Shown: one piece after another, positions 37,070-50,479 of the stretch
Layout: each line of letters starts with the position of its first letter
How positions within the stretch are numbered: the first letter of the stretch is position 1
Source: Phalacrocorax aristotelis
Taxonomy: Eukaryota; Chordata; Aves; Suliformes; Phalacrocoracidae
Reading direction: 5' to 3'
NCBI RefSeq assembly: GCF_949628215.1
Contig: NC_134276.1
Span: forward strand, 127,658,125-127,722,124
Length of the DNA stretch: 64,000 nt
Translations under genes and position numbers: made by a program
Notes under the pieces: model-generated
What the model saw: the letters and a program-made list of their open reading frames with translations, nothing else
Databases searched by the model: none
Told to the model about the DNA's origin: nothing

Positions 37070-39115
37070 TTGTGCTCCTGTTTAGGATCAAATATTCACT
37101 GCAGCAGAAATTGGACTCATTCTGTCCTCTTGCAGAAGAGTGCTTATCCAGTAGGCTATGAAGCTATGTTTACTTCTGTGCTCTCTCTATCTCTGGCCTC
37201 ATGCTTATTTAATTCTTCCATGAAAAAAAAGCCGAAGAGCTTAAGCAGGAAAAGCTAGGAGCAGCTTACTCTAAACAGTCTTCTGTAGGAGGAAGGTAAG
37301 ACGAGATCTTTTCAGGTACAGTAAAGAGCTGAATCAACATCTCCCATAATTTAGGGAAGCTAGTCTTTCCACTGAGGTACTACATAAATACCTATCTACT
37401 GCTTGCTGTCAAAGAGGAACTACAGTTGTTGTCTCATTCTGGGCAGGGGTTCAGGGCTTGTAATCCAAAACAGAAGATGCCTCCCTGATAACCAGAGGAA
37501 GATGCCTAAACCCAGACAATTTAGATGTCGTTCTGTCTTCAGCATTTGCTATAGGCAGGCTCAAAAGGCATTTATTTGGTGTATTGTGATATTGAGGTGC
37601 CTAGTTCTCCCTGAATTTTCTAGTGGACTTAAGACTATGGTTTCTACAGAGCATCTCACCTTCTTCCTAGACTCCAACATCCATCTTCTGAACACAGACA
37701 TCTGCTGGAACTCCACACTGAGGTTCTCTTTTCATCATCCTCCAGAGATAATTATTACAAGGGATTTATCAGTTGGTGTCTTCTTCTACCTGCCTAACAT
37801 GAATTGTCTCAAAGAATTTATATGGCAGTCACTCAGAAATTCCCAACTGGAGTGCTGTACCCTACTAGCACTCACCTTCAGTGCTTAATCCCCTCTGCTC
37901 CCATTATGATGTGTCCCAGCGGTTGCTGGGAATACTGAATAAAACATGCTGAGATATAATATTCACCTTCACTGGATATATTCTCATGCAGCAGAAGAGC
38001 TACTGCTGCATAAGAATATTGAAGAACTAAAGCTGACCTGTGGTATCTTCCATTATCACGTGCTGAGTCCATACAGCCCTCAGAAAGAAATTCTTTCTTC
38101 AATTATTCCAAAGCCTTTACACAACACAAGAAGGGGAACAAGACACCCTGCCTGCAGTCAGGATTACCCAACTTTTGGGGGATGAGATTAATTGTAACAG
38201 TCAAAGACAATCTTTTCAACTACATCAAATTTTGCTGAGCTTTCCCTGTTTGGATAAGAATTTTCTGGGTAGGGTTCTTCTTCAAATAGATACTGTGGTT
38301 TTTTAATTTGTTGTTTGGCTGGCTGTATCTGTTGAGATTAGAGGAATAAAGCTTTGAAAGTGTAAAGAGTTTTGCAACCATTTAATAAGTAACAGTTGCG
38401 CCTTTATAATATAAGGAAAGAGAATGTCATTATTATTTCAAATGATGAAATTTCCGATTTTCTTCCTTTTTAGTTTATGTTTTGAAATAAGAGATTAAAC
38501 ACTTTTGTTAAGCATACATTGAGTTTTCAAAGTCAAACACTTAGAATATCGAGAATTATTAAAAGGGTTGCTTACCCATCTTTAATTTGTCATCTTTCTT
38601 GTGTAGGTGTAATGATGTGGTCCTTAATTATAAGGCATTATAAGATATTGGTATGTATTTTTTTTCAATAGGAACGCTGTCTCATTCATTGTGCAAAATG
38701 GAATATACTTAGGGACTGAATGAGTTTTGCCATAAATGAAGGTGTTTTCTATAGGTCTCCTGTTTCATTTACTGCCAGTGATGAAGGTTATGTATTGAAT
38801 TGGGCAGGGGGCTGTTCAAAAACAGAAGAATGGTCTCATGTTTTGGCAATTGAATACCGCCCTGAAGAATTGGGCTTTTTCCTGCCTTTTGCCGTGAGTT
38901 CCTATGTGATATGAAAAAGCCATATAAATGAGGTTTTCCATGGGTGGCCACTAATTGGTGTGTTCTCATTTTCTGGGTTCTCAGTCCGAGACACCTGGGG
39001 TCTGACTTGCAGAAGCGCTGAGCCAGTATTGTATGGAGTTCTGCTCTCAACACGCACAGAGCTGAGGAAATGCTAATCCAAGGCATTGCAAATTAGGGAC
39101 CCAAAATTAGCAGGT
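37070..39115. other. intron 1, nothing recognised
   Basis: No defensible element is seen. The 161-codon frame at 37403-37888 is random in composition. The region 38230-38700 is AT-rich. Confidence 0.4.
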
Positions 39116-39124
39116 GCTCTGGCC

Positions 39125-39262
39125 ATTTTGACCTTAGCCTCTTTGTGTCTGATTTCGCTGTCTGTAAAACAGAGATAACAACCCCACCTACCTCCCTGGG
39201 AGAACCTCCATTAAGGCTCATGAAGCACTGAGATATTATGGCAAAATAGCGCCACAGAAAAA
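39125..39262 (+). repeat. MIR/CORE-SINE-like fragment, + strand
   Basis: The text CTGTCTGTAAAACAGAGATA (39159-39178), then ACCTACCTCCCTGGGAGAA, AAGGCTCATGAAGCACTGAG and AAAATAGCGCCA follows the layout of old amniote MIR-type SINEs. The usual form is CATCTGTAAAATGGGGATAA, CCTACCTCACAGGG, AAAGCGCTTTGAGAT, AAAGCGCTATA. It is diverged, and the family name should be checked with a repeat library. Confidence 0.55.
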
Positions 39263-39269
39263 GACCATG

Positions 39270-42200
39270 AGGAAATTAGTATTCTGCATTCAGTGATGGG
39301 TTTGAATGATGTGTGGCAAATAAGGCACTTTGCCATGCCTGAAATTAGGATAACGGGAAAATACTGAATCACTACCCACTCAGTGAGCTCTGTCTATCCT
39401 TTGTAGTAGCTGGGGTGGGGGAGACTTGCAAGAAAAAAAAAAGATATGATAAAGATTATTATAAGGCATAGACACAAGGAAGTCAAAGTGAGGTTTCAGA
39501 GAGTCTCCATTTTACATTTTGTGCTTCAGCCTTTACCATGTGCCCAGAAAGATGCTTGTAAGACAGGCTTTTTCTGTAATACGTGAGTCATGCTACTTAG
39601 TACTCATGCCTGTGAATGATGGGTTGCAAAATAATTGGGAAAAAAATGGGCCAAATGTGTTGTCACTGAAACTAGTACTACATTTTTTACTGGTGTCAGA
39701 AGATGTCAGCTTAGATCCTTAAAAAATCCAGCCTGAAACAGTCTTGTTGTTACTCCCTTCTTATGTGAGGCACAGAAGAAAGTGGAATTATTTGCTGAAG
39801 TCATTCTGCCTGTTTTCTCTATATACAACCAATAGCTTTTAAACTAGTATTCACATGCCTTGCATGAATTAATCTAGAAATGATGGAAGAAGTAAGGGCT
39901 TGTTCCTCTCTTCTTCCCCTCCCTTCTCCTCACCTGGAAGAAATAGCTTGGGTAATGCAAATGGTACATTTGCTTTATTTGCCAGTCACTTTATATTTGT
40001 GTCTGTGTGAGTGGGGTGTGTATCTGCCTACGGGACTCCATGGGAGGATCTCCTGAGTAAGGGCTGAGCTAGAGTTGAGGAAGCAAGCAGGTCTATGGTA
40101 TCACAGGTCCTATGTCGTGACCTTGGTGCTGTTCTCATGAAATTCAGGCTCTTGGTTGCTGCCCCGGAGTATCTCCGGGTGGGGAGGTTGTGCTTGCACC
40201 AGGAGAGGCAGTCTGTCTGGAATGTAAGCTCCAGACCAGGATGGGCTTAAGAAAGAGGTCAAGAGCCTTCAAACTGGGTTTAACAGGGAGCCTCAGAAGA
40301 GGCAAGAACCTCGGTGATACACCGTCAAACATGTCATACACTTTTATTAATGAGAGCCTGCCTGGGGTTTCTCCCTAGTCTGAATATGCTGTTGTTATTG
40401 TGGTGACTATGAATGTCTATATTACCTTTCTCAAATCTCTGATGCATAAGGTGAGACACAATTTTCTGTCCAGGCACAGGTGGGAATTTTTCCCACCATT
40501 GCTACATGTGCTGGCTGCTGCTGAACTGATATGTTGCCTCCTAGGCCTCTGTGTCCATGAATTATCTCCAGAAAAAACGTTTACTTTTCCTAGTGGGGCT
40601 CAACGCAGCCTAAGGTGCTCAAGGGAGAGTTTTTCTTAGCAGAGACTGAAATGGAAATACAGAAATCCCAGTACAGAAATTCAAAGGTCTTGGGGGAAAA
40701 AGCAATTCATCAGTACTCTGTAAGCATGGAAGAACAGTTGTGTCTATTCTGTTGTCCTGAGATGTGCCAGCACAGCGTGACATTGTAAACCCACCAAATT
40801 TAATCTCTGGTTATGGCTTGAAGCCGATACCTTATGAGGATACCCCGTCTCCTGTTTTGAGGACCTTCTGCTGAGATTGCACTTCATGGCAGCTTAAGAG
40901 ACCCTCTTCCTGCTCCTCTGGAGTTAAACCTCTGGCTGTCAGGACTGACGCAGAGTTGATGGTCAAGGAGGAGTGATCCAGAGATATACTTCATGGAGGC
41001 ATGTAGGTGGCCAAAAGAGAAGGTCCTGTTGGCAGGTCTGGAGGAAGGACACTGTCCCTCTGCCAGTTAAGAATGGAAGTGGACTGGCTGTCAGTGTAGG
41101 GAAGAAAGAGACCTTGTTTCAAAATGAATGTGTGGTTTTCTCCCTGGGCCATACCTGCTGCATGTTGGCCCAGAAAGGTGGTGGAAATGTAGGTCTTGTG
41201 TTAGCATTTGTGAGGTGGTGGGGATTTTGTAGACCCTACTGCTCCCAAAACAGATGGGATTTCAGCCTACCCCTGGGGCCCCCTGCTTCTGTGTTTGTCT
41301 CAGAAGTGTACACTGCCACAGCACAGACATTAAAGGGGAGGCAGAAAAGGCACTGGACTGGGTCAGGAGATAATTTTATTGGAAGCATCTACAATTGTGT
41401 GGCTCCACTGGCTTCGTCTCCCCATAGGAGAAGCACTGACAGCAGCAGTTAATATTGCAACTTGTAACCACCCACTCCAGAACTGAAGGGACTTTACCAA
41501 GCTAAGGTCAATCTTCCTGTCTCGCAAAGTGCAGTAAGTGGCCCCACTGGCAGGGCTTGCTTTCTTCTCTTTTTCTTCTGTGGTTCTGACCTGTCCCTGC
41601 AGAGAGCAAAATGTGCTCCTCATTGCTCTGCCTCCTTATACCCAGCCCCATTCAGTTCCATCTTTGACATATGATTCGTTGCATCTCAGCTTCACACAGT
41701 GTGGTATCATCGATGCTGATATCCCCGACCTGTAATTTTTCAACTTCTTTCTTGGGTACTTGCCTCTAAGCTTTTCCTGCTGTCAGGTGCAGCAGACGAC
41801 AGAGTATGCTGAGTACCTCTAAGGATACCATACTGAGTGATTCTGCTGTTTGGAAATTTGTTTGTGAAAACTCTAAGCAGCACAGAAATGCCTGGAGAAG
41901 CTAATCAGAATTGGAGATGGCACAGTTTGTAAAAACCACAAGTTTCAAGTACTGTGGTGTAAGCAGGAGGTCAGTGTACTGCCAGTGGCAGTGAAATCGC
42001 ACTCAGAGCACAGGAAAATGCTGAACAGGATTTCTGTCATTCCTTTGCTCCACTTTTATCAATGCCCTGTGCTTCTGCCCTGCAGCACCCTTGCTATTGC
42101 AGCTCTGATGTGCAGGGTAGCCACTGAGATGCTGAAAACTAGGTAAGGATATAACCGATCCTTTGAACAAATTCTCTGTTCAGTAGCTTTTTGTACGTAT

Positions 42201-43235
42201 TAAATGAATAAATCTTTAGGGGGCTTTTCCCTGATGCAGTAATTGTGCACTCATTAAATTGCCAAATAAGACTTACTTTCTATTAATTTATTTTTTGCTA
42301 AGAAAAACGTTTCATTTTCCACCGATAGTCCTGCCTTACCTAATTCAAGGATGGGCAACTTGTGGCTTTTAAGCCACAGGCAGATACTGAGCAATTGAAG
42401 TGTGACTCCCACAATGGAGATTCGTCATATTACTGGCAGCACACTGCTGATGTTAGGACTACGTTTTTATCAGTATCTCCATGTGGGAGGAAGCTTTCAG
42501 GGGCTTTTGAGGTCAACAGCTCCCTACAAGCTTTGGGGCTCAACTGGGCACCTGGCCTTACCCCATCCCACACTGGGTGCTGGGACCCTGGGGAGCCATT
42601 GCTGTTTTCTGCCAGGGAGCTACTTGTTGAAAAAATCCCTCACCTCGCCTAGGGTCCTGGTTAGGGGGTTTGACACCTCTTGGACTTTGGAAAGGTTTCT
42701 TTTTTTAAAAGATGCTTATACAACCAAGAGGTTTGAGATCCCATGATTTAGCTAAGTGCATTTTAGAAAGTGAAATCTGGGTAAAAGTTGAATTATCCTG
42801 CATTACTAGAAGTGGAAATAGATTTAGGCTTAGCTGCAACATAAGCTAGTATATCTGTGAAAAAGACCACGGAGAAACTCTGTTAGAAGAAAGTTATTAA
42901 TGCTGTTCAGTCAAGTATTAAAAAATTAGCCAATATTGGAAATGCAGTTGCCCATGCAACCGCAGCATGGTTTCCTTTTGTGAATGTATTTCAGTATACT
43001 TCTAATAACAGGGACATCTTATTTTTCTTTCCAGGGATTCCTACCGCATTCAGGTCACAGAATGGACAGTGCTCACTTAATGAGCAGTTATTCAATATTT
43101 TGTTCTCTCATAATAAGTCAGCGTGTGACCCCACAGCTTTGCTCAATAAATACTATTCAAACTCTGCTCTGAAATCAGCAATACTAATTTTCTCCTGGGC
43201 TGTCTTGTGATTCTGAGCACATCCCTAACATTACT
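39270..43235. other. intron 1, nothing recognised
   Basis: About 4 kb of intron. A perfect 7-bp hairpin (CCCGGAG, loop TAT, CTCCGGG) sits at 40163-40179. The 159-codon frame at 40973-41452 is treated as chance. I see no exon-like or transposon-like sequence. Confidence 0.4.
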
Positions 43236-43242
43236 TAGTAAA

Positions 43243-43345
43243 TCTTTGCAACACCCACGTGAGATAACTGAGTAATTTTACTCCACTTTTGCAGATGGAC
43301 AACTGAGGCATAAAGAGAGCGTTTGGTCAGCAGGACTCCCTAATT
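43243..43345 (-). repeat. MIR/CORE-SINE-like fragment, - strand
   Basis: The text CAACACCCACGTGAGATAACTGAG, then TTTTACTCCACTTTTGCAGATGGA, CAACTGAGGCATAAAGAGAG follows the reverse-oriented MIR-type layout. The usual form is CCCATTTTACAGATGGGGAA followed by ACTGAGGCACAGAGAGG. It is short and diverged. Confidence 0.55.
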
Positions 43346-43907
43346 TTATGTGCTGAATTTGAGAAACAGAGGATGTGACTTTTATTACTAGTTTTAATTT
43401 TCTGAAAACATCTCCCACTACTGTCAGCTGCAGCTCTGAGTGCTCAGTACTGCTCCAAATCAGACTCAAGGTATCTGAAGTCAGCTACTCAGAGATGCAG
43501 AACATGCCACTAGGAATCACCCCATGAAAAGTATGTGCCAGGGTAACAAAGGAATTCAGCAGCAAAGGTGGCGCAGTGCTGTAGGACCGCCGTCTGTTGG
43601 CTGCCCAAACCCTGAGATCCTCTGTTCTCCTTTGCCAAGCCTCTGCCTTCTGCATTTTAACTTTCCAACTTCCAACTGCAAAAAAATAGGACCAAGATTT
43701 TAGTGTAATCCCTTTATACCCTTGAGTTTCCTAAGCTTCAAATATCCAGATTTCTTACTAACACTTCAAGTCTTCTGTAAGCTCCTTTGTTTTACTTTGC
43801 AATCTTTCAGCAGATATTTACAAGCCTAGTTCCAAACAGTGGCAGGGTGGTATCAGGTAATTTACAGAACTGTCCTAACAAATAAGATTTATATAGGCAG
43901 GAGCCTA

Positions 43908-43992
43908 GCAGGATTTTCAAAGAGCCTTGGTGCCTAATTCGCATTGGTTTCAATAGGATTAAGGCAAGTAGGCATTTGTCAAGATCCTACTG
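43908..43992. repeat. Ancient palindromic MITE-like element (copy 1)
   Basis: Two arms of about 40 bases are imperfect reverse complements. The left arm begins GCAGGATTTTCAAAGAGCCT and continues TGGTGCCTAATTC; the right arm ends AGGCATTTGTCAAGATCCTACTG. The centre is ATTGGTTTCAAT. Palindromic repeats with GGTGCCTAA...TTTCAAT...TTAGGCACC are common in turtle, crocodilian and bird genomes and are probably non-autonomous DNA transposons. A second copy lies at 53481-53563. Confidence 0.55.
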
Positions 43993-43999
43993 TTCGATC

Positions 44000-46066
44000 C
44001 TTAAAACATGGCCTTTTAATTCTTCTTTCAGTCAAGTTTACGTTCACCCTCTAGAGCTAAAGCATAGGAACATATATTAAATGTTAATAATTCATGAAAG
44101 TTTGTAAAGTGCAGTCGGAGTACAATCTGGAAAGTGGGCATCTTGGGGGGATGTGTTATATTTTCTTCAGGCTTTAAAATAATTGCTTCTGCAACCGAAG
44201 CAAAATACAGGTGGAAACTTTTTTCATCTGCTTTGCACTGAGATCAAAATGTTAGTTACCTGAAAGCTCCAATAGGTGCTCCAATTCTACACTGAGTACT
44301 CTCAGATATTACTAAGGGTTAGGCAGATCCCAAAACTTTGAGTTATTGACTGGTTTGAAAGAGTACAGGAAGCGTTTGTGCATTCGTAACTCATTCTTTC
44401 AGGAATGAATCAAATGACTCATGTTGAATTTAATCTGTTTGAAAATATTCTGTATCTGGGCTTCATTTCTGATTTCATTTCAGCAGGATTTAGTGATTTG
44501 GTTATGCAAACTGACTTAAGGCGGTGAATTTCTTGCAAATTACTCACTTACTCCACTATGTTTATATATGTGTGTGTGTGTGTTTGTGAAATGCAGTTTG
44601 TGATAGTTATACAATATGATTTCCTCTCTCCAACTGGGAAGGAGGAAAAAGAAAGGGATACTGAAGAAAAAAAAAAGAAGACACACACTTGGGCTAAAAT
44701 TTTAGATATGTTATCATTCTTTCTAATGGAATTTGCATGATTTGCCTCTATTTTTCATGGCTGAGAGACCAGTTTGTCTGAAGAGCAGAGTACAGTTAAT
44801 GACATAACCTGGCCACATAACATTGACATTTGCATACCATAATCTTTGCTTCACTTGAGCAGACCTACAATTTGCTTAACTCCAATGATGTGCCTTATGA
44901 AGAACTTAGTATTGTTATTGTTAATGCCTCAATAAATTGGACTGGCAAGAACCAGTCTTGTCCTGTGTCTTCCTGAAGAAGCAAGAATTAAGTCTTTCTA
45001 TCAAGAAATGGCTCTATATTTTAGATGGTGCTAGGAGAAGTCAAGATGGTTCCTATAGTATCTGTTGTTTTTTGTCTGTAAACCAGTGCGCTGCCTGTGC
45101 TCTTTCTTGTGTTCAGCACACCCCCATCGTCTTGACTCCTGTTGCTTGTTTCATTGCTTCCTTTCCTGGCACCACAAGGGAGCTATATCCCAAGGATGTA
45201 GAAATAATAATGGTTGTCATCATCATAAATCTTCATACATTTGGCTCTTCTCACAGCAGGCACCTCTTGGTTTATTTGAAAGCTCACCATTAGGACAATA
45301 GAAGCCCAGATAGAGACTCTTGGAGAACCTCCGGAAAGTGTTTGACATCCTTCCACTCCATCTTACTTGTCCCAAACTGCTCCAGCTACCTAACTTCCTG
45401 ACATCCTCTGAAAACTCCTAAATGTGCTGAATAGCATCTGGGGGAGGCTGTCAGGAAATGGAACAGTCAGACTCAGGACTGTGTGTAACAATCTGCGTGG
45501 ATGCCTGTCTATCTATAGGACACTCAGCCATTCATGAGTTCCCTGAAGCTTTTTTTTTCCTTCTTTTTCTCCCTAAGTGATTAGTTATTTTCAGCACCAT
45601 CAGTGTTCATGGCTGCAGTTTTTTCTATTGCCTTTGGGAGTCTGATCCACAGATTGGTTTATTTTTAGCTATATTGCTAATTATTATTTTTGTGAGTATA
45701 GTGTTTCATTATTTATTAAAGCTGGGGAGGCATTTTAGTAATTTCTCAGTAGAACAAATGTGAATTCAGTAACCAAAGTAAGATCTCTGAGTAGGGCTTA
45801 AGAGGGCTAGGAAGAGTGGTCTGGCAAAGACGGATGGCATGACAGGTGAAAACTATTGATATATGAAGGAGTGTTGCTAAGAAAGAAGAAAAAAGCAGGG
45901 GGCTTAAAGAAACTTTGGGAGGAACTCTTTAGTTCACCAAAGGAATAAACTGCCACAGAGACCCAGAGGATCATCTTTGGGGGAAATGTTCAAAGATTGG
46001 TAAAAACCACTGCTCTTGCAGGGTGGGTTAAAGATGAAGAAAATCAGCCCTGCCGCAGTGCTCAGG
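44000..46066. other. intron 1, nothing recognised apart from a short TG run
   Basis: A short TG microsatellite occurs at 44567-44584. Other text is unique-looking. The 118-codon frame at 44937-45293 has no protein-like features. Confidence 0.4.
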
Positions 46067-46071
46067 GAGGG
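46067..46071. repeat. Target-site duplication (left copy) of the solo LTR
   Basis: GAGGG directly precedes the TG end of the LTR and is repeated exactly at 46704-46708 after its CA end. A 5-bp duplication is the size made by ERVL/class III and some class I avian elements. Confidence 0.85.
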
Positions 46072-46703
46072 TGTCGTGGTTTAGCCCCAGTCAGCACCTA
46101 AGCACCACACAGCTGCTCGCTCACTCCCCCCACTCCTGTGGGTTGGGGGAGAGAATCGGAAGAGCAAAAGAAAGCTCATGGGTTGAGATAAGAGCACTTT
46201 AATAATTAAAATAATAATACTAATAGTGGTAATTACGATGATGATAACAATAATAATATTAATAATAATGGTGATCATATAATAAAAAGGAAAATAATGA
46301 GAGAGAGAGAAAGGAAGCCCAGAAATAAAAAAAGGAAAAAAACCCTCAAGCGATGCAACTGCTACCACCTGCCAACCAATGCTGCTGGTCCCTGAGCTGT
46401 GATCACTGCGTGCCCTGGCCAGCTCCCCCCAGTTAATATACTGGGCATGATATGATATGATATGGAATATCCCTCTGGCCAGTTTCGACCAGGTCTCTTG
46501 GCTGTGCCCCCTCCCCTCCCGGCTTCTTGTGCACCCAGCAGAGCATGGGAAGCTAGAAAAGTCCTTGACTAGTGTAAGCATTACTTAGCAACAACTAAAA
46601 CATCAGTGTGTTATCAACCTTGTTTTCCTACTAGGTCCAAAACACAGCACTACACCAGCTACAGTGAAGAAAAATTAACTCTATCCTAGCTAAAACCATG
46701 ACA
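46072..46703 (-). mobile_element. Solo LTR of an avian ERVL-type endogenous retrovirus, - strand
   Basis: This 632-bp element has TGTCGTGG at one end and CATGACA at the other, giving TG...CA termini with imperfect inverted ends, and is flanked by perfect 5-bp duplications (GAGGG). On the - strand it shows a TATA-like box (complement of 46431-46440), AT-rich trinucleotide repeats (complement of 46199-46285) and an ATTAAA polyadenylation signal (complement of 46198-46203) before a U5 end GGGGCTAAACCACGACA. I know this LTR type, with its text on taking the ends TGTCATGGTTTTAG and CTAAACCACGACA, from many neoavian genomes. No internal gag/pol sequence is present, so recombination between two LTRs has removed the provirus. 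The 166-codon ORF inside (46081-46581) is not a gene. Confidence 0.88.
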
Positions 46704-46708
46704 GAGGG
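46704..46708. repeat. Target-site duplication (right copy) of the solo LTR
   Basis: GAGGG follows the CA end of the LTR and matches 46067-46071 exactly. Confidence 0.85.
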
Positions 46709-49700
46709 CCTAGAGGACCCTGGAGATTTCTAATTATTTGCTCTTCAGTGTGTGACAAAGCTGTGGAGCGTGAACTGGCCCTTACGGACAGAAGATGAAA
46801 TGCTGCGCATTTTCTGGTGCTAGATTGTCCATGTGTACTTCCCAGTGCTTTCTGTCTGGCTTTGCATGGGATTCTGAGGGAAGAAGGTTCCTATTCCAGA
46901 AACTCAAAAGTCCTTCTCAGGATGAAAACTCTCTTTCTGTATCACATCTGCAGCAGAGTAAAAAGAAGTGGAAGGAGCTTTGTGCACCCTGCCTGCCCAG
47001 CCATCCCCTCGTCCTCGGCAGGGGTCCCTTTTCCCACGACTTCTCTGCCAGGGGGGCCACTGAGTAAAGACCTCCACAGGGAGGGCTCCAGGGGTGCCTG
47101 GATGTGCTGGTTGCACTACAGCTGCACCAGATACAGAGTGATCTAAACTGTGTGCCTGGGGAAAACACATTACAATGTGCAGTGCTTTGAGGCTACTGCC
47201 ATGCTTCCTGACTGAAGAATGGAAAAAAGCCAGAAGACTTTAGGACCAAGATGTTTAAAGCTTATTGAAGCCCTTTTTTAATAGCAACTTAAAGATGGGA
47301 AGCCCAGGGAGTGAAAAAATGGAAAGAAAGAACAGCTCTCCTACAGCAGGAAGCTTAGGAGAAGCTCTGGGTGACTACTTCAATATGGCTGTGATATACT
47401 AGCCCTTATAAGTGGCGAATCCAAACACTTGTGGCTTTTTTCCCTAGCACATCTATTCAACATGTTCCCTTTGGCTGGAGGTCTTTATAGCACTAACTTA
47501 ACAGTGTCCACAAAGGGTCTATCGCAGCATGCACCGCAGGCTTGCTTCCTCCCTCCCCCTTTTTCAATGGGTCTGTATATAGTAGAGGAGCAAAGTAGGA
47601 AACAAAATGGCTCGAAGCCACACGTGCATTTCCCACAGCTCAGTGCCAGTCTCTAGAACAAGTGATTAAGCCCTGAGGCTACTGGGTCTTGTGTTCAGCT
47701 GCCTGTGGCCCCAAAGGATCTTTCCAATCAAAGCCGTGTCTGTGCTCTGGTGACAACCTTACCTGAAGGATGGGAGAGGGGTATGGCACAACATTATGCC
47801 CTTCAGCACTGTGCCACTCAGGAGCGACAGCTGCAATCACAGGCCTGATTCATCGAATTTTACGGACCTTGGAAAGCACTGAATTTACACAAACCGGGCA
47901 TGGTCTCAGGCAGTCAAGCCCAGGTTCTTGGGTGAAAGAAGTTGTGTCATACAGGTTGCTTCTGGAGACCTTTTCAGATTCTGACAGGCACTTATGCCTC
48001 CCTTCAGGATGTTCTCATCCTGCACTGACAGGAGGGAATAGATAAGAGCGCTGTTTAAATATTGCACAGTGCTTTACCTTGCTACACCACCATGCATTTG
48101 AGGCTCTTGCAACACTACAAATATTAATTAAATTAGGTTCAGAATCCTTCTGGAACATTACAATGTCTCCTCTCACAAGTTGTTTGGAGGAGCAGACCAC
48201 AGAGGTCTTGTAAAAATGATCCCTAGTGAAAATGTCATTGAAATAAATTAAATTACATTCCACTTTCACCATCCCACATTGCATTTGGCATTGAATTCCA
48301 ATAGATCTCAGTACAACTGTTTGTTGATAAATTCTACAAACTTCAGGATAGGAGGAATATAGAAAGAGATGGTCTAGGTCTTCTCACACTTTGCTGTAAG
48401 TCAGCAGTACCTAAGAGCTCATAGTGGGACCAGTGATCTGTCTCCTATATTTGGTATCTTAAGAGTAGGTTTAACTCATCCCATTCTCACCTGAACTTAG
48501 TGACTAAGGAGGGAGGAGATACTTGATCTCTCTCCTTCTTTCTCTGCTCATACTTTAAATACATAAAAGGAATGAGAAAAAAATGTAGGCCAAGAGTGAT
48601 TTCACAGAAGGTTTTCTATATGGTCTCTGGCATCCAAGACATGCTGTTGCTGTGAAGAATTCAGATCCATAAGAGTGGTCCATGATTTGCCCGTTGCTTG
48701 TGATGAGTTCGTATGCATGCTGTCATGAGAGCCTTATCAGCCACCTTGCAGAAGATCTGTGGAGCAAACATCAGCACAGTGTTACCACTGAAGTAAAGGT
48801 GGGCGGAGAGAATGGCCGGGGCAAGCCAGAGATAAAATTACATGTGGGTGCATGAGGGCAATCTCTGGGTCAGTCAGGCCAAGACGAGCATGAGGATTCA
48901 GAACACAAATCAATAAACTGCTTTCATGAAGATCATAGCCAGCACTCAACACCATCATTCTCTGCCTCCTGTGGCAAGGTTGACACCCCGTCCTAGTGGA
49001 GCTGGGGCTGGTGTTAGTTGGGTCAGGCAATCCCATGGAGCAAGAAACAGAGCAAGGAGAGCCAGTCCTGGCTGGTAAGGAGAGGACATGCCATCAAGAC
49101 CTGTTGAACCCATCAGAACCAGAAGCTGAGAAAAAGCCAGCTTCTCTAGTGAGAAGATGGAGTTTACACCAATAGGTGGAAGCCTTCACTGTGGATTCCT
49201 CCTCTTTGAGGATACGAGAGCCTGGTACACACACAGCTCAGATCTGCAGTGTGGATGTGGGATTGGTCTATCTGGAACAAAAGCTGAAGAGGTAATGAGA
49301 GACGACATCTTAGGCGGAGCTGTTTTAGAGCCAGTTCATCAGATTGCATAGACCTGCAACTCTGGTTACTTCGGTTTTGCTGGGGGCAGCTCTGATGATT
49401 GGAAAGATTGTACTCTCCTCCTTGGGGAATGGGGAAACTGTTGACTAAGGGTGGTGCTATGAGCTAGGCTCTCTTTCAGGAGATTAGAAAAAAAAAAAAA
49501 GGCAAAGGTCTGACCAGGAGGATGATGAACAGTAAGTAAGGCAATACTGACTTTGCTGTCCTTGCCAGATCCCAATCAGGCATCCTGGTTGCTACATTCT
49601 TCATGTCACCTGTCATTTCAGGTGGGATACACACCCCTGTCTCCTGTGAAATTCAACTGCTGTATGTGGTTGTGGGCACAGGTAGCAGCTACAGGGTTTC

Positions 49701-50005
49701 ACCCCAGCAGTAGCTGCAGTTCAGGAGAGAGACCTTTTTCTTCTTTGTGCAGGTGCTAGGTGTAAAGCAGTGGGGGGTGGAAGGTCCTGTAGAAACATCA
49801 CTGTCTAGATGGTCTGTGGAGCAGAATTTCATTGTAGAGCAGTGTGGAAAGACAGAGGAGGCTGGTGCACAGCCAAAGCATTTTCCTCATTGAAGCCTTA
49901 GTTGACATGAGCATGGCTGATAATTGAATAGGATACTCATGAGAGCACCTTGCCTCCCCTGCAGCACTACAACAAAACTTCAGGTTTCAAGGGCAGAGTA
50001 GGCAT
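46709..50005. other. intron 1, nothing recognised
   Basis: About 3.3 kb of unique-looking intron with a run of 13 A at 49488-49500. No transposon, RNA gene or exon is apparent. Confidence 0.4.
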
Positions 50006-50007
50006 CA

Positions 50008-50062
50008 CCCTTCCCATTTTACAAGTAGGGTGACACAGAGCTACAAGCAAAGGACTGACAAC
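50008..50062 (-). repeat. Short MIR/CORE-SINE-like fragment, - strand
   Basis: The text CACCCTTCCCATTTTACAAG, then TAGGGTGACACAGAGCTACAAG resembles the CCCATTTTACAGATGGGGAA, CTGAGGCACAGAG core of MIR-type SINEs, as at 43243. The fragment is only about 50 bases, so the call is tentative. Confidence 0.4.
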
Positions 50063-50479
50063 CTTCATTTCCCACCTGGATTTCCTCTCTCATATCTCCC
50101 TGCTGCCTTGGAGAAGCTGCTCCATCTTGCTTCCCACCTCCACTGTCCAGGATGGGGAAGGAGGATGAAAGGCTCAGCCCAGAGCTGTCACACATTAACT
50201 CACCCACGTCCAAATCAGCCTGCTTACTGACAGGTCCAGCTCCCCAGCAGGGTACTGTCGAGAGTCTGATGCGGGGTCCTCGGGACCACTGCTAGCCCAG
50301 TGCTCATGGAAATGACAGCCAAGGTTGTGCAGAAAGGTGGCATGGGCCAGACAGAGAACTGTCAACACCTCTTTCAGTTGTGGCACAGTCAGTCATGCAG
50401 ATCTGCTCCAGGAGACCCTGCTTGGCTATTTAGCTGCCTGTTTTTTCTTGGTATTTCTTGCTGTCACCTCGTTCAGATG

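Noticed and set aside
46081..46581. 166-codon ORF on the - strand
   Set aside because: It lies wholly inside the solo LTR, and its Ile/Thr/Val stretch is the AAT microsatellite of the LTR.
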